Assembly: GCF_001543145.1 (NCBI RefSeq)
Contig: NZ_CP014160.1
Coordinates: 1,922,001 to 1,986,000, forward strand
Length of the DNA: 64,000 nucleotides
Origin: Aerococcus sanguinicola
Lineage (GTDB): Bacteria; Bacillota; Bacilli; Lactobacillales; Aerococcaceae
Reading direction: 5' to 3'
Each line of letters starts with the position of its first letter. Within the stretch, counting starts at the first letter, position 1. The notes under the pieces are model-generated. The model was not told where the DNA came from, did no database searches, and was given only the letters and a program-made list of their open reading frames with translations. Of this stretch, positions 33,604 through 43,955 are shown piece after piece. Position numbers and translations under genes: made by a program.

Positions 33604-34611
33604 TTAAACACCTCCGTAGAGATAGTAGGCTTGAGGGGTGTTTTGGTGGAGGGCCTGGCCTTGGATACTTTCCCAGTTAGGGATGACGCTTTTGAGATCC
33701 AAGGATTTGGAGAAGAGACCGAGGATGGAGTCCATTTCGGAAGCCTTAGGTGTCACATCGACGACTTCAGCTTCTTCTAAGGATTGGTCTTTTTTGAGGG
33801 CAGCTAGGGCATCGGCCTGGTAGCCCATCTCATCGATGAGGCCATTATCTTTCGCCTGCTTGCCGGAATAAACCCGCCCATCCGCTAACTTGCGGACTTG
33901 GTCTTCTTCCATGCCACGACCATCTGCGACGATGCGCACGAATTCATCGTAGGATTCCTTGATCAGGCCATCAAAGATCTTCTTCTCTTCGTCAGAGGCA
34001 TCCTTGAAGGGACTGCCCATATCCTTCTGGTCACCAGACTTGTAGACTTCCATCTTGAAGCCGTGTTCGTCCATGAAGTCCTTGACATTGAGCGAGGACA
34101 TGATGACCCCAATAGAGCCGGTGGTTGTATTGTTATCAGCAAAGATCTTATCCCCTGCCATGGAGATCATATAGCCCCCGCTGGCTGCCATTGAACCCAT
34201 GCTGACATAGATCGGCAACTGGCGGTCGTCTTTTAAGTCTTTAAGGGCGCGGTACAGTTCCTGGCTATGGTAGGTCGTCCCACCTGGGGAATCAACAACT
34301 AGGAGCAAGGCCTTGACGCTGTCGTCTTCCTTGAGGTCAGCAATCTGGTCCAGGACTTCCTGGTGGCGGTAGCCGGGCCCTTGCAAGCTAGAGCTATTGC
34401 CTGTATCCGCTATGGTCCCTTCCACCTTGAGGACGGCAATCCGTTGACTCGGATTCCCGCTCTCAAGCACCTCTTCCTTACCCGCAAAGGGCTTGCTCAA
34501 TTCCTCCCAATTGACTTCTTTGAGCCGTTCTTGGCTTTGTCGGTGGCTAGCAAGTCCGAGAATCAAGAGTAAAGCAGCCACAATGACCAAAATCCATGAT
34601 TTGGCTTTCAT
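33604..34611 (-). CDS. sppA: Signal peptide peptidase SppA
   Basis: A 335-residue SppA of the short Gram-positive type: N-terminal membrane anchor (KSWILVIVAALLLILGLAS), then one ClpP-fold domain with VDSPGGTTYHS, catalytic Ser in SMGSMAASGGYMISMAGD, TGSIGVIMSSLNV, and the partner Lys probably in MEVYKSGDQKDMGSPF. It degrades leftover signal peptides in the membrane. GGAGAG before the ATG. Followed directly by the RDD gene. Confidence 0.92.
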   Translation of the reverse strand: MKAKSWILVIVAALLLILGLASHRQSQERLKEVNWEELSKPFAGKEEVLESGNPSQRIAVLKVEGTIADTGNSSSLQGPGYRHQEVLDQIADLKEDDSVKALLLVVDSPGGTTYHSQELYRALKDLKDDRQLPIYVSMGSMAASGGYMISMAGDKIFADNNTTTGSIGVIMSSLNVKDFMDEHGFKMEVYKSGDQKDMGSPFKDASDEEKKIFDGLIKESYDEFVRIVADGRGMEEDQVRKLADGRVYSGKQAKDNGLIDEMGYQADALAALKKDQSLEEAEVVDVTPKASEMDSILGLFSKSLDLKSVIPNWESIQGQALHQNTPQAYYLYGGV

Positions 34612-34648
34612 TTACAAGCTCTCCTTCCTTTGACGCTTAAATTGTAGC

Positions 34649-36418
34649 TTAGTCCACATCGATGCGAGTCACTTCAAGACTCAAGTCGTTTAATTGCTCT
34701 TGGGAAACTTCACTAGGCGCATTTGTCAATGGATCGAAGGCGCGGCCATTCTTAGGGAAGGCCATGACTTCACGGATATTATCTTCACCGGCTAAAAGCA
34801 TCACTAAACGGTCGAGACCAATTGCTAAGCCGCCGTGTGGTGGGAAGCCGTATTCCAAAGCGTCCAGTAAGAAGCCGAATTGCTCATTGGCGCTCTCTTC
34901 GCTGAAGCCTAATGCTTCTAACATTTGCAATTGGATATCTTTTTGGTGGATACGGATGGACCCGCCCCCGATTTCATAGCCGTTGAGGACGATGTCATAG
35001 GCTTGAGCATAGACCTCTTCAGGTTGGCTGCTTAACTTGTCGAGATCTTCTTCATTAGGCATGGTGAAGGGGTGGTGCATGGCATTATAGCGGCCTTCTT
35101 GTTCATCATACTCGAGCAATGGCCAATTCACGACCCAGAGGAAGTTGAATTGATTCTTGTCCATCAAGCCTAGTTCACGGGCAAATTTCAGGCGAATTTC
35201 GGACAGAGATTGGTGGACCACACTGGCCTTGTCAGCTAAGAAGAGGAGGATATCCCCTGCTTCTGCTTGGAGACGGTCCACAAGTGGTTCTGGGTTTTCC
35301 TTGAAGAATTTACCAATCGGACCAGTCAAGCCGTCTTCACTCACCTTGATCCAAGCGACCCCTTTAGCGCCGTAAGTGCTGGCGAAGTCAGTTAAGCCGT
35401 CTAAGTCCTTACGAGAGTACTGGTCAGCTGCACCTTTGACATTGATCGCTTTAACCATACCCCCGTTTTCGATGGCTTGGTTGAAGACCTTCAATTCATA
35501 CTGACTCACCACGTCTGAAACATCCACTAACTTCATGCCGAAACGGGTGTCGGGTTTGTCTGTCCCGTAATAATTCATGGCGTCATCATAGGAAATAATC
35601 GGGAAGTCTTCGGTAATTTCAATGCCCCGGGTTGCTTTCATGACATCTTTAAGCATGGCTTCGACGATCTCACGAATTTCTTCCTGGCTGAGGAAGCTGG
35701 TTTCCAAGTCCACTTGGGTAAATTCTGGTTGGCGGTCCCCCCGCAAGTCTTCATCACGGAAGCAACGAACGATTTGGTAGTAGCGGTCCATACCTGAAGC
35801 CATCAGCAATTGTTTGAAGAGCTGAGGTGACTGAGGTAGGGCATAGAATTCACCAGGGTGGACACGGGAAGGAACTAAGTAGTCGCGGGCGCCTTCTGGT
35901 GTTGACTTGGTCAGGTAAGGCGTTTCAATGTCCAAGAAGCCTTCTTTTTCAAGGAAGCGACGGATGGCTTGGGTGACCTTCGCACGTAGGACAATATTAG
36001 CGTTCATTTCAGGACGACGGAGGTCCACATAGCGGTATTTCAAGCGGATATCATCGTTCACATCGATGTCGTCCTCTACCATAAATGGTGGGGTCTTAGC
36101 CTTATTTAAGATGGTCAGGTCTTTGACCATGACTTCGATGTCCCCATTCTTAATCTTAGGGTTGACCATGTCTTCGTCCCGGTTGATAACATCGCCGGTC
36201 ACTTCAATAACATATTCAGACCGCAATTTCTCCGCTTGGTCGAAGTGGTCCCCTAAGTTTTCTACGTTGAAAACCACTTGAACGAAGCCTTCACGGTCTC
36301 TCAAGTCAACGAAGATTACCCCACCAAGGTCCCGGCGTTTTTGTACCCAGCCCTTGAGTGTGACCGTCTGGCCGACTAATTCTTTAGATACGTTTCCACA
36401 ATATATTGTACGTTTCAT
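34649..36418 (-). CDS. aspS: Aspartyl-tRNA synthetase
   Basis: A 589-residue class IIb synthetase: N-terminal OB-fold anticodon domain ([23 protein letters not shown]), motif 2 ([24 protein letters not shown]), the bacterial GAD insertion, and motif 3 ([16 protein letters not shown]). AAGGAGG precedes the ATG; it follows hisS by 11 bases. Under the T-box upstream of hisS. Confidence 0.97.
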   Translation of the reverse strand: MKRTIYCGNVSKELVGQTVTLKGWVQKRRDLGGVIFVDLRDREGFVQVVFNVENLGDHFDQAEKLRSEYVIEVTGDVINRDEDMVNPKIKNGDIEVMVKDLTILNKAKTPPFMVEDDIDVNDDIRLKYRYVDLRRPEMNANIVLRAKVTQAIRRFLEKEGFLDIETPYLTKSTPEGARDYLVPSRVHPGEFYALPQSPQLFKQLLMASGMDRYYQIVRCFRDEDLRGDRQPEFTQVDLETSFLSQEEIREIVEAMLKDVMKATRGIEITEDFPIISYDDAMNYYGTDKPDTRFGMKLVDVSDVVSQYELKVFNQAIENGGMVKAINVKGAADQYSRKDLDGLTDFASTYGAKGVAWIKVSEDGLTGPIGKFFKENPEPLVDRLQAEAGDILLFLADKASVVHQSLSEIRLKFARELGLMDKNQFNFLWVVNWPLLEYDEQEGRYNAMHHPFTMPNEEDLDKLSSQPEEVYAQAYDIVLNGYEIGGGSIRIHQKDIQLQMLEALGFSEESANEQFGFLLDALEYGFPPHGGLAIGLDRLVMLLAGEDNIREVMAFPKNGRAFDPLTNAPSEVSQEQLNDLSLEVTRIDVD

Positions 36419-36429
36419 CTTATTCCTCC

Positions 36430-37725
36430 TTATGCATTAGCATGAAAACTTGCAATAACATCTGAAAATTGTTCTTTAATTTGGTCAATGGCGAATTTTT
36501 TCTCCTCGCCTGAAGCCATGTCTTTAACATTGAGGGCCCCTTCTTCTAATTCGCTCTCACCCAGAGTCATCACGAACTTAGCGCCCAACTTATCGGCATC
36601 CCGGAATTGCTTGCCCGGCTTGCGGTGCTTGTAATCGAGCTGGCAGGAATAGCCCTGTTGGCGGATGGCCTCAATTAAAGGCAGGCTGTTTTCAACCTGG
36701 ATCCCTGGAATAGTCACCAAGTAGACATCTAAAGGATCCGTGTCAGGCAAGGCCACTTCTTGGGCTTCCAAGAGGAGCATGAGCCGCTCTAAACCGATCG
36801 CAAAGCCAAAGCCAGGCACATCCTGCTTCCCATCAGAGAGTTCCTTGACAAGTCCCGAATAAGACCCGCCCCCGCAGATAGTGGTTTCTGCTCCGAAAAC
36901 TTCATTCTTGGTCATGATCTCAAAGATGGTATCTTGGTAGTAGTCCAAGCCCCGGACCATATTGGCATCGATCCGGTAAGGAATCACTAATTGATCGAGA
37001 AGGCTTTGGACTAGGTCAAAGCGTTCCTTAGACTCTTCGGATAAGAAGTCCAGAATACTTGGTGCGTCCTTAACAATTTCCTTGTCCTTAGGGTCCTTAC
37101 TATCGAGGACGCGCAGAGGATTCTTGTGGAGCCGGGTCTTAGAGTCCTCGCTCAATTGGCCTTCAAAGGGTTCCAGGTAATCAATGAGAGCCTGGCGGTA
37201 GGCTATACGTGAATCGATATCGCCCAGTGAGTTAATCACTAATTCCAGGTCAGAAATCCCTAAGCCTGTGAGAATTTCCCAAGCCAGGGCGATGGTTTCC
37301 ACATCAATGAGGGCCTGGGAATCGCCGAAGACTTCCACTCCTAATTGGTTGAACTGGCGCTGGCGCCCACCCTGGGGCCGCTCATAGCGGAACATGGGGC
37401 TCAGATAGTAGACCTTGTAAGGATGATGGTGTTCGGGGCCATAGAGTTTGTTTTCAATATAGGCCCGAACAACCGGTGCCGTCCCTTCTGGCTTGAGGGC
37501 AATATGGCGGTCGCCCTTATCTTTAAAGTCATACATTTCCTTAGAAACCACGTCTGAGGTCTCCCCTACTCCCCGTGCGAAGAGTTCATAGTGCTCAAAC
37601 ATCGGTGTTCGAATTTCACGGAAGCGGTAGCGGCTCAGGATATCCCTGGCCTTGTCTTCTACATAATGCCACTTGGCAATTTCTTCAGGTAAAATATCCA
37701 CCGTTCCTTTTGGTCGCTGAATCAT
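36430..37725 (-). CDS. hisS: Histidyl-tRNA synthetase
   Basis: A 431-residue class IIa synthetase. [10 protein letters not shown] at the N-terminus, motif 2 ([21 protein letters not shown]), the HisA signature near [17 protein letters not shown], and motif 3 ([17 protein letters not shown]). AAGGGGG lies 6 bases before the ATG. hisS-aspS with a leading T-box is a common Firmicutes arrangement. Confidence 0.97.
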   Translation of the reverse strand: MIQRPKGTVDILPEEIAKWHYVEDKARDILSRYRFREIRTPMFEHYELFARGVGETSDVVSKEMYDFKDKGDRHIALKPEGTAPVVRAYIENKLYGPEHHHPYKVYYLSPMFRYERPQGGRQRQFNQLGVEVFGDSQALIDVETIALAWEILTGLGISDLELVINSLGDIDSRIAYRQALIDYLEPFEGQLSEDSKTRLHKNPLRVLDSKDPKDKEIVKDAPSILDFLSEESKERFDLVQSLLDQLVIPYRIDANMVRGLDYYQDTIFEIMTKNEVFGAETTICGGGSYSGLVKELSDGKQDVPGFGFAIGLERLMLLLEAQEVALPDTDPLDVYLVTIPGIQVENSLPLIEAIRQQGYSCQLDYKHRKPGKQFRDADKLGAKFVMTLGESELEEGALNVKDMASGEEKKFAIDQIKEQFSDVIASFHANA

Positions 37726-37748
37726 TCACATCCCCCTTAATCATTCCA

Positions 37749-37965
37749 TAAAAAAATCCCTATCCTGAAAAACAGGATAAGGACGAAAGTTTCGTGGTAC
37801 CACCTTAATTATTCTAGCTATCGACTAGAAATCTCTAGCGCGTAACGTGCGCAACGGAGTCTTCACTCACCTCCAGAGTGTCCAACTTAAGACAAGAATA
37901 AATGCTTGCACCCTCCGCATTCTCTCTAAGGATTCTCTCCTTAAGTCATTCTCTTTCAACGGTTT
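37749..37965 (-). promoter_or_regulatory. T-box riboswitch of hisS-aspS (Asp-type specifier)
   Basis: The minus strand has the T-box core AAGGTGGTACCACG followed by a terminator (TATCCTG/CAGGATA plus T-run, 37749-37779). In stem I the ACTTAAG/CTTAAGT upper stem and AGAG/CTCT lower stem bracket an internal loop whose 3' side holds GGACA. GAC (Asp) followed by A sits in specifier position (plus-strand GTC, 37880-37882). Overlapping CAC (His) one base pair further cannot be fully excluded. Core certain, specifier by hand pairing. Confidence 0.88.
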
Positions 37966-37976
37966 TATCAGTAACT

Positions 37977-38005
37977 AGCTTAACCAATCTTTAGACAAAA
38001 GTCAA
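37977..38005 (-). promoter_or_regulatory. Possible promoter of hisS-aspS
   Basis: TTGACT (plus-strand 38000-38005), 17-bp spacer, TAAGCT (37977-37982), just before the T-box stem I. The -10 is weak. The rest of the gap up to 38188 shows nothing else definite. Confidence 0.45.
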
Positions 38006-38188
38006 TTTAAAAATCTTCCCCAACTGGGACTTTTTATTTCGTAGTGAGAGATAGAAGCTAGCTTTGGTCCAGAGCCAAGTAACAGCTGACTTCAGGATCA
38101 GCCCCTATCTTTTTTATCTTTTGAATTGCGCTCTTTTTAATTAAAGGGTAAACTTATAGAAAGAAGTCATTCAGAAAGGGGGTTGAAT

Positions 38189-39625
38189 ATGAACTGGAAA
38201 GACCACTGGGAAGCCAGGCGGGGGCATTATTTTATCTACAGCTTAGTGGTCGTCCTGGTCTTGTTGGGGGCTTTTTTAACGATTTTTCATCTAAGCCAAA
38301 ACCAGCAGAAGAAGACCCAGGCTGACCTGATCAACCTCCGCCAAGGGCCCGGTATTACCTATGACATCAAGGAACAGGTCAAGAAGGGAACGGGCTACCA
38401 AGTGATGCGGGAGGCCAATGACTGGCTCTATGTCCGCCTAGCCAATGGACAGACGGGTTGGCTGCCTAGCTGGCTTATGCCCCAGGGCCAAGATGACAAG
38501 GACCGGGGCTTTATCGCAACCGTGATCAACGACCAGGTCCCTATCCTCTCTAAGGCCAAAGATGGCGACAAGGTCGGCGAAGCTAAGCAAGGTGATAAGT
38601 TTACCATCCTTTACCAAGACAAGGGGTGGATCCAAGTCCAATTCCAAAATGAAACCGCCTGGATCGACCAGAGCGCCATTGACATCACGCCCGGGACCAT
38701 TGCTAACGAGTACATTGCCAGCCTATCTGAAGACGAACAGGCAGCCGTCGATAACTTACTCAAAGATTATCCGGCTAAAGTCGTCGCTACCGCAGCTGGC
38801 GTCAATATCCGGGAGGCACCGACCAATGAGTCTGATGTCATCTACAAGGGCAAGATGAACGAAGGCTTCGCCTATCTGGGCCAAGAGGACGTCTACTATA
38901 AGGTCAAGACCAAAGACGGCCAGGAAGGTTACCTGGCCAACTGGCTGGCCAAGTCCGATGCCACGGAAATGGCCAAGAAAGCTCAAGAAGCAGAAACCAC
39001 GACCAGCCTCAGTCAAAAAACTATCGTGCTCGACCCAGGCCACGGGGGTAAGGACCCGGGCGCTATTTCCGATGATGAAAAAGTCTATGAAAAAGACGTT
39101 GCCCTAGCCTCGGCCCAGATCCTCAAGGAAAAACTGGAAGCGGCCGGTGCCAAGGTCATCATGACCCGGGAGGACGACCAATTCATCGAACTGGCTGACC
39201 GGGGTCGACTCTACAATGAAGTCAACGGCGACCTCTTCCTCAGCCTCCACTACGATTCGGCAGCTGAAGCGACCGTCAGCGGTAATACCATTTACTATTA
39301 CGATGAAGCCTCGATTCCAGTAGCCCAAGAGCTCCAAAGTCAGCTCATCGAACAGATGAATGTGCCCAATAATGGGATCGAATTCGGGAACTTCCAGGTC
39401 ATCCGGGACTCCCACCCACCTGCCCTTCTCTTAGAGCTCGGTTACATGTCCAACCCTAATGATGTGCAGAAATTTAGCCAAAAAGACTACCACGAGCGGG
39501 TCGCCCAAGCCGTCTACAACGGCCTGGTCTGCTACTTCCAAGAAGATGGCAATAGCCAGGGCCAGAGCGTCCCAACCTCTAGCGATCAAAAGCAAGCAAA
39601 TGAAAACGCCTCAGCAGCTCCATAA
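38189..39625 (+). CDS. N-acetylmuramoyl-L-alanine amidase with SH3 domains
   Basis: A 478-residue cell-wall hydrolase. A signal anchor (about residues 15-38) is followed by three bacterial SH3 regions: about 43-100 (LINLRQGPGITYDIKEQV, GWLPSWL), 105-165, and 195-260 (GVNIREAPTNESDVIYKG, GYLANWL). The C-terminal amidase_3 domain has VLDPGHGGKDPGAIS and EKDVALASA, LSLHYDSAA and LLLELGYMSNPNDV, giving the zinc His/Glu/His and catalytic Glu. The tail is polar and low-complexity. ATG at 38189 follows AAGGGGG. Likely acts at the outer membrane face on peptidoglycan. Confidence 0.92.
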   Translation: MNWKDHWEARRGHYFIYSLVVVLVLLGAFLTIFHLSQNQQKKTQADLINLRQGPGITYDIKEQVKKGTGYQVMREANDWLYVRLANGQTGWLPSWLMPQGQDDKDRGFIATVINDQVPILSKAKDGDKVGEAKQGDKFTILYQDKGWIQVQFQNETAWIDQSAIDITPGTIANEYIASLSEDEQAAVDNLLKDYPAKVVATAAGVNIREAPTNESDVIYKGKMNEGFAYLGQEDVYYKVKTKDGQEGYLANWLAKSDATEMAKKAQEAETTTSLSQKTIVLDPGHGGKDPGAISDDEKVYEKDVALASAQILKEKLEAAGAKVIMTREDDQFIELADRGRLYNEVNGDLFLSLHYDSAAEATVSGNTIYYYDEASIPVAQELQSQLIEQMNVPNNGIEFGNFQVIRDSHPPALLLELGYMSNPNDVQKFSQKDYHERVAQAVYNGLVCYFQEDGNSQGQSVPTSSDQKQANENASAAP

Positions 39626-39647
39626 AAAGCTGCTAAGGCGTTTTTTT
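39607..39647 (+). terminator. Terminator of the amidase gene
   Basis: CGCCTCAGCAGCT pairs with AGCTGCTAAGGCG around CCATAAAA, followed by TTTTTTT. The stem includes the amidase stop codon. Confidence 0.9.
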
Positions 39648-39650
39648 ATT

Positions 39651-40109
39651 TTAAGCTTTAGGAGGACGTTGGTCCAGGTTGCGGATCAAGCGGCCCCGTT
39701 CGTCATAGACATGGTCGCGGGCTTTTTGGCTGCTGGCCATGCTCAAGATCAGGCGGTCGCGGTAGGGTTCAGCTAATTCGTCAAAGAGAAATTCCTCATC
39801 GTGGAGGTTGTATTTCTTGCGGTTGGCTTCATTTTCACCTTCAGAACGGAGTTTGTACTGGCGGCTAGGAAGTTCTTGGTCGCTTTCTTCCTTTTCCACC
39901 CGGTAGACATAGTTGTCGTCATCGTAGGTGATCTCTAAGGCGCCGGTATTGGTGCGCTCGTAGTTAACATTGTCGTACTTGTCCTTCTGCAGCTCCCACC
40001 AGGCCTTGATACCCTCGATAGCTTCTTCTTCGCTCTTGTAAGAACCGTGTTGTTTACGGACGCCGTGGCGTTTGTTTTCCCAGTAAACCGTGTAAATTGT
40101 TTGTGTCAT
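39651..40109 (-). CDS. Conserved-looking hypothetical protein
   Basis: A 152-residue soluble, highly charged protein; no family recognised. The N-terminal half (MTQTIYTVYWENKRHGVRKQ..., EEEAIEGIKAWWELQ) looks like an alpha/beta fold with many aromatic residues, followed by TNTGALEITYDDDNYVYRVEK and an acidic-basic C-terminal half. No signal peptide or membrane helix. Its ATG overlaps the rsuA stop in ATGA, so it is translated with the pseudouridine synthase. Coupling to an rRNA-modifying enzyme hints at, but does not show, a translation-related role. Confidence 0.75.
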   Translation of the reverse strand: MTQTIYTVYWENKRHGVRKQHGSYKSEEEAIEGIKAWWELQKDKYDNVNYERTNTGALEITYDDDNYVYRVEKEESDQELPSRQYKLRSEGENEANRKKYNLHDEEFLFDELAEPYRDRLILSMASSQKARDHVYDERGRLIRNLDQRPPKA

Positions 40110-40873
40110 TTCTGGTCTTCCTTTCTTTGCGAGGCCGTGGCCTCAGTTTCATCTAAGTGGAGTAAAGCGAGGAGGCTGGCCTTGTCCACTTCCTGGTAGT
40201 CTCCCCGGTCCAGATTAGGGTCTAAGCGCAAGCCGCCCATGCGGAGTCGCTTGAGATAGGTCACTTCCTTACCGACCGCTTGGAACATCCGCTTGACCTG
40301 GTGGAACTTCCCTTCGTGGAGGATGAGACGAATCTGGCTCCTCCCAGAATCCAGGTCGACCTGGTCAATAAAGAGTTCCGCGGGCAGGCAAGTTTCTCCT
40401 TGGTCGATGGCCAAACCGGAAGCAAAAGCCTCCTGGTCGTCAGCAGTCACGATACCTGCAATTTCCGCATAGTATTCCTTGTCCACCTTCTTGCGTGGGG
40501 ACAGGAGGTCATGGCTGAGCTGGCCATCATTCGTGATCAAAAGCAGGCCTTCCGTGTCCTTATCCAAGCGCCCCACAGGAAAGGGATCGTAGATTTGGAC
40601 CAGGTCTTGGGGCAGAAGATCGGTAACAATGGCTGTCTGCCCGTCCTTAGTCGTGGACAAATAACCGCCTGGCTTGTGCAAGATAAAATAAATGAAGGGT
40701 TGGTAGCGGACGCTCTCCCCATCCAAGCTGACCTGGTCCCGGTCTGGATCCAAATGTTGGTCAACTTTTTTAAGCGTCTGACCGTTCACTTGGACGCGCC
40801 CTTTTTTGATGGCTTGCTTGGCCTCCTTGCGGCTCAAGAGCGTGTAATTAGCAATTAATTTATCTAAGCGCAT
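40106..40873 (-). CDS. rsuA: 16S rRNA pseudouridine synthase (RsuA family)
   Basis: A 255-residue RsuA/RluB-type enzyme: S4 RNA-binding domain (MRLDKLIANYTLLSRKEAKQ, GRVQVNG) and a catalytic domain with the Asp motif VGRLDKDTEGLLLITNDG, plus KVDKEYYAEI and EGKFHQVKRMF. RsuA makes pseudouridine 516 in 16S rRNA; RluB/RluE act on 23S rRNA, and sequence alone favours RsuA moderately. GGAGGAGG precedes the ATG. Confidence 0.85.
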   Translation of the reverse strand: MRLDKLIANYTLLSRKEAKQAIKKGRVQVNGQTLKKVDQHLDPDRDQVSLDGESVRYQPFIYFILHKPGGYLSTTKDGQTAIVTDLLPQDLVQIYDPFPVGRLDKDTEGLLLITNDGQLSHDLLSPRKKVDKEYYAEIAGIVTADDQEAFASGLAIDQGETCLPAELFIDQVDLDSGRSQIRLILHEGKFHQVKRMFQAVGKEVTYLKRLRMGGLRLDPNLDRGDYQEVDKASLLALLHLDETEATASQRKEDQK

Positions 40874-40948
40874 AGCTGGCCTCCTCCACTTTTTTGATCT
40901 TATTCTATTTTAACATAAGTCTAAATAAAAAGCCTGGCCTAGCCCAGT

Positions 40949-40978
40949 AAAAAAGGAGACAGGACAAAAACTGTCTCC
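40949..40978 (-). terminator. Terminator of fhs
   Basis: GGAGACAG (40955-40962) pairs with CTGTCTCC (40971-40978); on the minus strand the stem is followed by TTTTTT. Confidence 0.8.
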
Positions 40979-41004
40979 CTATTTTTTATCAAATGAGTAA
41001 AGGA

Positions 41005-42687
41005 TTAGAAGAGCCCTTCAATAGTACCGTCTTCTTTAATATCCATCTTCATAGCAGCTGGTTCTTTTGGTAAACCTGGCATAGTCATCACGTCCCCAGT
41101 CAGGGCAACAATAAAGCCGGCCCCAATCTTAGGTACAAATTCGCGGATATGGATATCGAAGTCTGTTGGACGGGCCACCTTACTTGGGTCATCACTCAGC
41201 GAATACTGGGTCTTAGCCATACAGATTGGTAAATGCCCCCAACCATTCTTCTCGAAATCAGCAATTTGTTTTTCAGCCTTGGATTCATAAACGACGCCGC
41301 GTCCCCCATAAACCTTAGTTACAATGGCATCGAGTTTTTCTTTAATGCTGGTATTTTCAGCATCGTATAGAGGCTTGAATTCTGGTTGACCGGATTGGTC
41401 GATCAGTTCAACGACTTCCTTGGCTAGGTCAACGCCACCTTCGCCACCATTTTCCCAGACAGATGCTTTGACGAATGGCACATTGAGTTGGTCACAAGCT
41501 TCTTGAACTGCTGCGATTTCTGCGTCGGTATCGGCAACGAATTCATTTAAAGCCACAACAACTGGAACATTGTAGCCTTGCATGGTTTCGATGTGTTTTT
41601 CTAAGTTAACCACACCGGCTTTTACAGCTTCCACGTCTTCACCGGCATCCTTCAATTCTTTCTTCGGAATGCCCCCGTGCATCTTCATCGAACGGATGGT
41701 GGTTACAATAACCACAGCATCAGGTGTCTTACCGAGGTTAGGCGTTACAATGTCCATGAATTTTTCCCCACCTAGGTCGGCACCGAAACCAGCCTCTGTT
41801 ACCGCATAGTCAGCTAACTTCAAGGCTGCCTTGGTCGCGATAATGGAGTTACAACCATGGGCGATATTAGCAAATGGTCCCCCGTGAACTAAGGCCGGCG
41901 TATGTTCTAGGGTTTGCACCAAGTTAGGTTCGATCGCATCTTTCATAATTAAGGTCATGGCACCCGCACACCCTAATTGTTCAACCGTTACAGGTTCCTT
42001 GTCCCGGGTTTCTCCAATAACGATCCGGTTGAAGCGGTCTCTCAGGTCACTTAAGTCAGTAGCTAAGCAGAGGGCTGCCATCACTTCGGAAGCCACCGTG
42101 ATATCAAAACCATCCTCGCGTGGGTAACCGTTCCCTGGGCCACCTAGCCCCACGACCACATGGCGTAAGTTCCGGTCATTCATGTCAACGACACGCTTCC
42201 AAGTAATCCGGCGGTTGTCAATGTTTAATTTATTGCCTTGGTGGATGTGGTTATCAATCACAGCTGATAGTAGGTTGTTGGCAGTTGTAATGGCATGCAT
42301 GTCGCCGGTAAAGTGCATATTGATATCTTCCATCGGCACAACTTGGGCATAACCCCCACCGGCAGCGCCGCCCTTCAAGCCAAAAGTCGGTCCAAATGAA
42401 GGTTCACGAAGAGCCACCATGGATTTCTTCCCAATTTTTTGTAGGGCATCCCCTAGACCAACTGTAATGGTGGTCTTCCCTTCACCAGCTGCCGTTGGAT
42501 TGATAGCGGTGACAAGGATTAACTTACCATCTTCTCGATCTTGGATTTGATCCAGGGTTCTTTGAGGGATTTTGGCCTTATAGAGTCCGTATTGGTCTAA
42601 ATCGCTTTCCTTAAAGCCGAGGCCTTCAGCAATTTCAGTGATTCGCTTCGGTTCATTTTGTTGGGCAATTTGAATATCCGTTAACAT
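41005..42687 (-). CDS. fhs: Formate-tetrahydrofolate ligase
   Basis: A 560-residue ATP-dependent enzyme making 10-formyl-THF from formate. Marks are [20 protein letters not shown] (P-loop-like), [23 protein letters not shown], and [19 protein letters not shown] typical lone gene in Lactobacillales, supplying formyl groups for purines and fMet. AAAGGAGG precedes the ATG; a promoter at 42721-42748 carries an overlapping cre site, suggesting carbon catabolite control. Confidence 0.97.
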   Translation of the reverse strand: MLTDIQIAQQNEPKRITEIAEGLGFKESDLDQYGLYKAKIPQRTLDQIQDREDGKLILVTAINPTAAGEGKTTITVGLGDALQKIGKKSMVALREPSFGPTFGLKGGAAGGGYAQVVPMEDINMHFTGDMHAITTANNLLSAVIDNHIHQGNKLNIDNRRITWKRVVDMNDRNLRHVVVGLGGPGNGYPREDGFDITVASEVMAALCLATDLSDLRDRFNRIVIGETRDKEPVTVEQLGCAGAMTLIMKDAIEPNLVQTLEHTPALVHGGPFANIAHGCNSIIATKAALKLADYAVTEAGFGADLGGEKFMDIVTPNLGKTPDAVVIVTTIRSMKMHGGIPKKELKDAGEDVEAVKAGVVNLEKHIETMQGYNVPVVVALNEFVADTDAEIAAVQEACDQLNVPFVKASVWENGGEGGVDLAKEVVELIDQSGQPEFKPLYDAENTSIKEKLDAIVTKVYGGRGVVYESKAEKQIADFEKNGWGHLPICMAKTQYSLSDDPSKVARPTDFDIHIREFVPKIGAGFIVALTGDVMTMPGLPKEPAAMKMDIKEDGTIEGLF

Positions 42688-42720
42688 ATAATGACTCCTC
42701 CTTTAAAATTAACTATACAC

Positions 42721-42748
42721 ATTATATCATTTTTAAGCGCTTTCACAA
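42721..42748 (-). promoter_or_regulatory. Promoter of fhs
   Basis: TTGTGA (plus-strand 42743-42748), 16-bp spacer, perfect TATAAT (42721-42726). Confidence 0.65.
42732..42745 (-). promoter_or_regulatory. CcpA cre site at the fhs promoter
   Basis: TGAAAGCGCTTAAA matches TGWAARCGYTWNCW at 13 of 14 positions. It covers the spacer and the edge of the -35, a position where CcpA would block RNA polymerase. Confidence 0.5.
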
Positions 42749-42917
42749 GTAGATTGCTTCTTTTTGCTGAAAGTCCGAAAACCATCTTAAGAAGCAAGCC
42801 AAAAAAAATCGAGAAATTAAAGCCTTTTAGACTTTAAGTGCACTCCTACTTTCTTAACAAAAACAATTATTGTATAATTCCTTTCAACTGGACTCTCAGG
42901 CTTTTCTAGGGAGTTTT

Positions 42918-42926
42918 TGCTATAAT
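42918..42926 (+). promoter_or_regulatory. Extended -10 promoter of the ArAE-like gene
   Basis: TGCTATAAT (TG one base before perfect TATAAT), 37 bp before the start codon. Confidence 0.5.
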
Positions 42927-42962
42927 AAGTTTATTAGAATTAAAGGAGGACTGTTCGAACCG

Positions 42963-43892
42963 ATGACCTTGCATTTAATTAAAGCCCTCAAGTACGGGGT
43001 GGCGACCTTCTTTGCCATCTTCCTGGCCCAGTGGCTCCATTTAGACTATGCGGTTTCGGCTGGCATTATCGCCATCCTGACCTTAGCTGACACTAACCAA
43101 CAGACCGTCCACTACATCGGAAATATTAGTCTGGCCATGGTCTTAAGCTTGACTGTTGCCAGCCTGCTTTTTTATTACCTAGGATTTACCGTTTGGGTCT
43201 TTGCCCTCTATCTTTTGATCACTTATCCACTGGCCGCCTGGATGAAGTCGGGGAATGCCATTGCCCCTTGTGCGGTATCGGTCTCCCACTTGCTTTTGGA
43301 CCAGACCGTAGCTTTTCCCGACTTGATGAACGAGTTTCTACTTCTCATCATCGGGACTGGGATCGCCCTCTTGGTTAACTTTCTCCAGCCTTCCCACCAA
43401 AAGGAAATGGCCCAGTTAAAAGAGGCGATTGAAGACCGAATGCGGACGGTGCTCTGCTCCTATGCTGATCAATTGGACCGAGGCACTTTCTTTGAGCAGG
43501 ATCACTTTGTTTTGGCCCTCCACGAACTCAGCCAGCTCATCCAAGATGGGCAGGGTCTGGCTGCCCGGGAGAATGCCAACCGGATGAACCAGGATACCCT
43601 ATACTTTAAGCAATATTTTGCCATGCGCCAGGCCCAAAGCAATGTCCTCTACCAGATAGCGGAGAGCTTGCAGCGGCTCGACCAGAAGACCTCCCAGCAC
43701 CAGGATTTGGCCCAGTTCCTCATCAACGTCTCCGAACAGCTGAACGAGCGCAATCCCGCTTTGGGACTAAGCGCAGAATTGGACCAGCTCATTAAGACTT
43801 ACCGGGAGAGCGAACTGCCCCAGACCCGCAAAGAATTTGAGCTCCGGGCTACCCTTTTTGCGATCTTGACAGATTGCAAAAAATTCTTATAA
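42963..43892 (+). CDS. Aromatic acid exporter family protein (YqjA-like)
   Basis: A 309-residue protein: an N-terminal half with about five hydrophobic helices (LIKALKYGVATFFAIFLAQ, YAVSAGIIAILTLADTNQQT) and a soluble, helical C-terminal half (residues ~155-309, QLKEAIEDRMRTVLCSYADQL onward). This matches the ArAE_1/DUF939 architecture of Gram-positive membrane proteins. The transport role is named from distant relatives and is unproven. The ATG at 42963 is 13 bases from GGAGG, unusually far, but no closer start is available. Confidence 0.8.
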   Translation: MTLHLIKALKYGVATFFAIFLAQWLHLDYAVSAGIIAILTLADTNQQTVHYIGNISLAMVLSLTVASLLFYYLGFTVWVFALYLLITYPLAAWMKSGNAIAPCAVSVSHLLLDQTVAFPDLMNEFLLLIIGTGIALLVNFLQPSHQKEMAQLKEAIEDRMRTVLCSYADQLDRGTFFEQDHFVLALHELSQLIQDGQGLAARENANRMNQDTLYFKQYFAMRQAQSNVLYQIAESLQRLDQKTSQHQDLAQFLINVSEQLNERNPALGLSAELDQLIKTYRESELPQTRKEFELRATLFAILTDCKKFL

Positions 43893-43955
43893 TTAAAGAA
43901 AAACTTCTACTATGAAAGCAATTTTATCTATTCACATTAAAAGGAGAATCTCACC

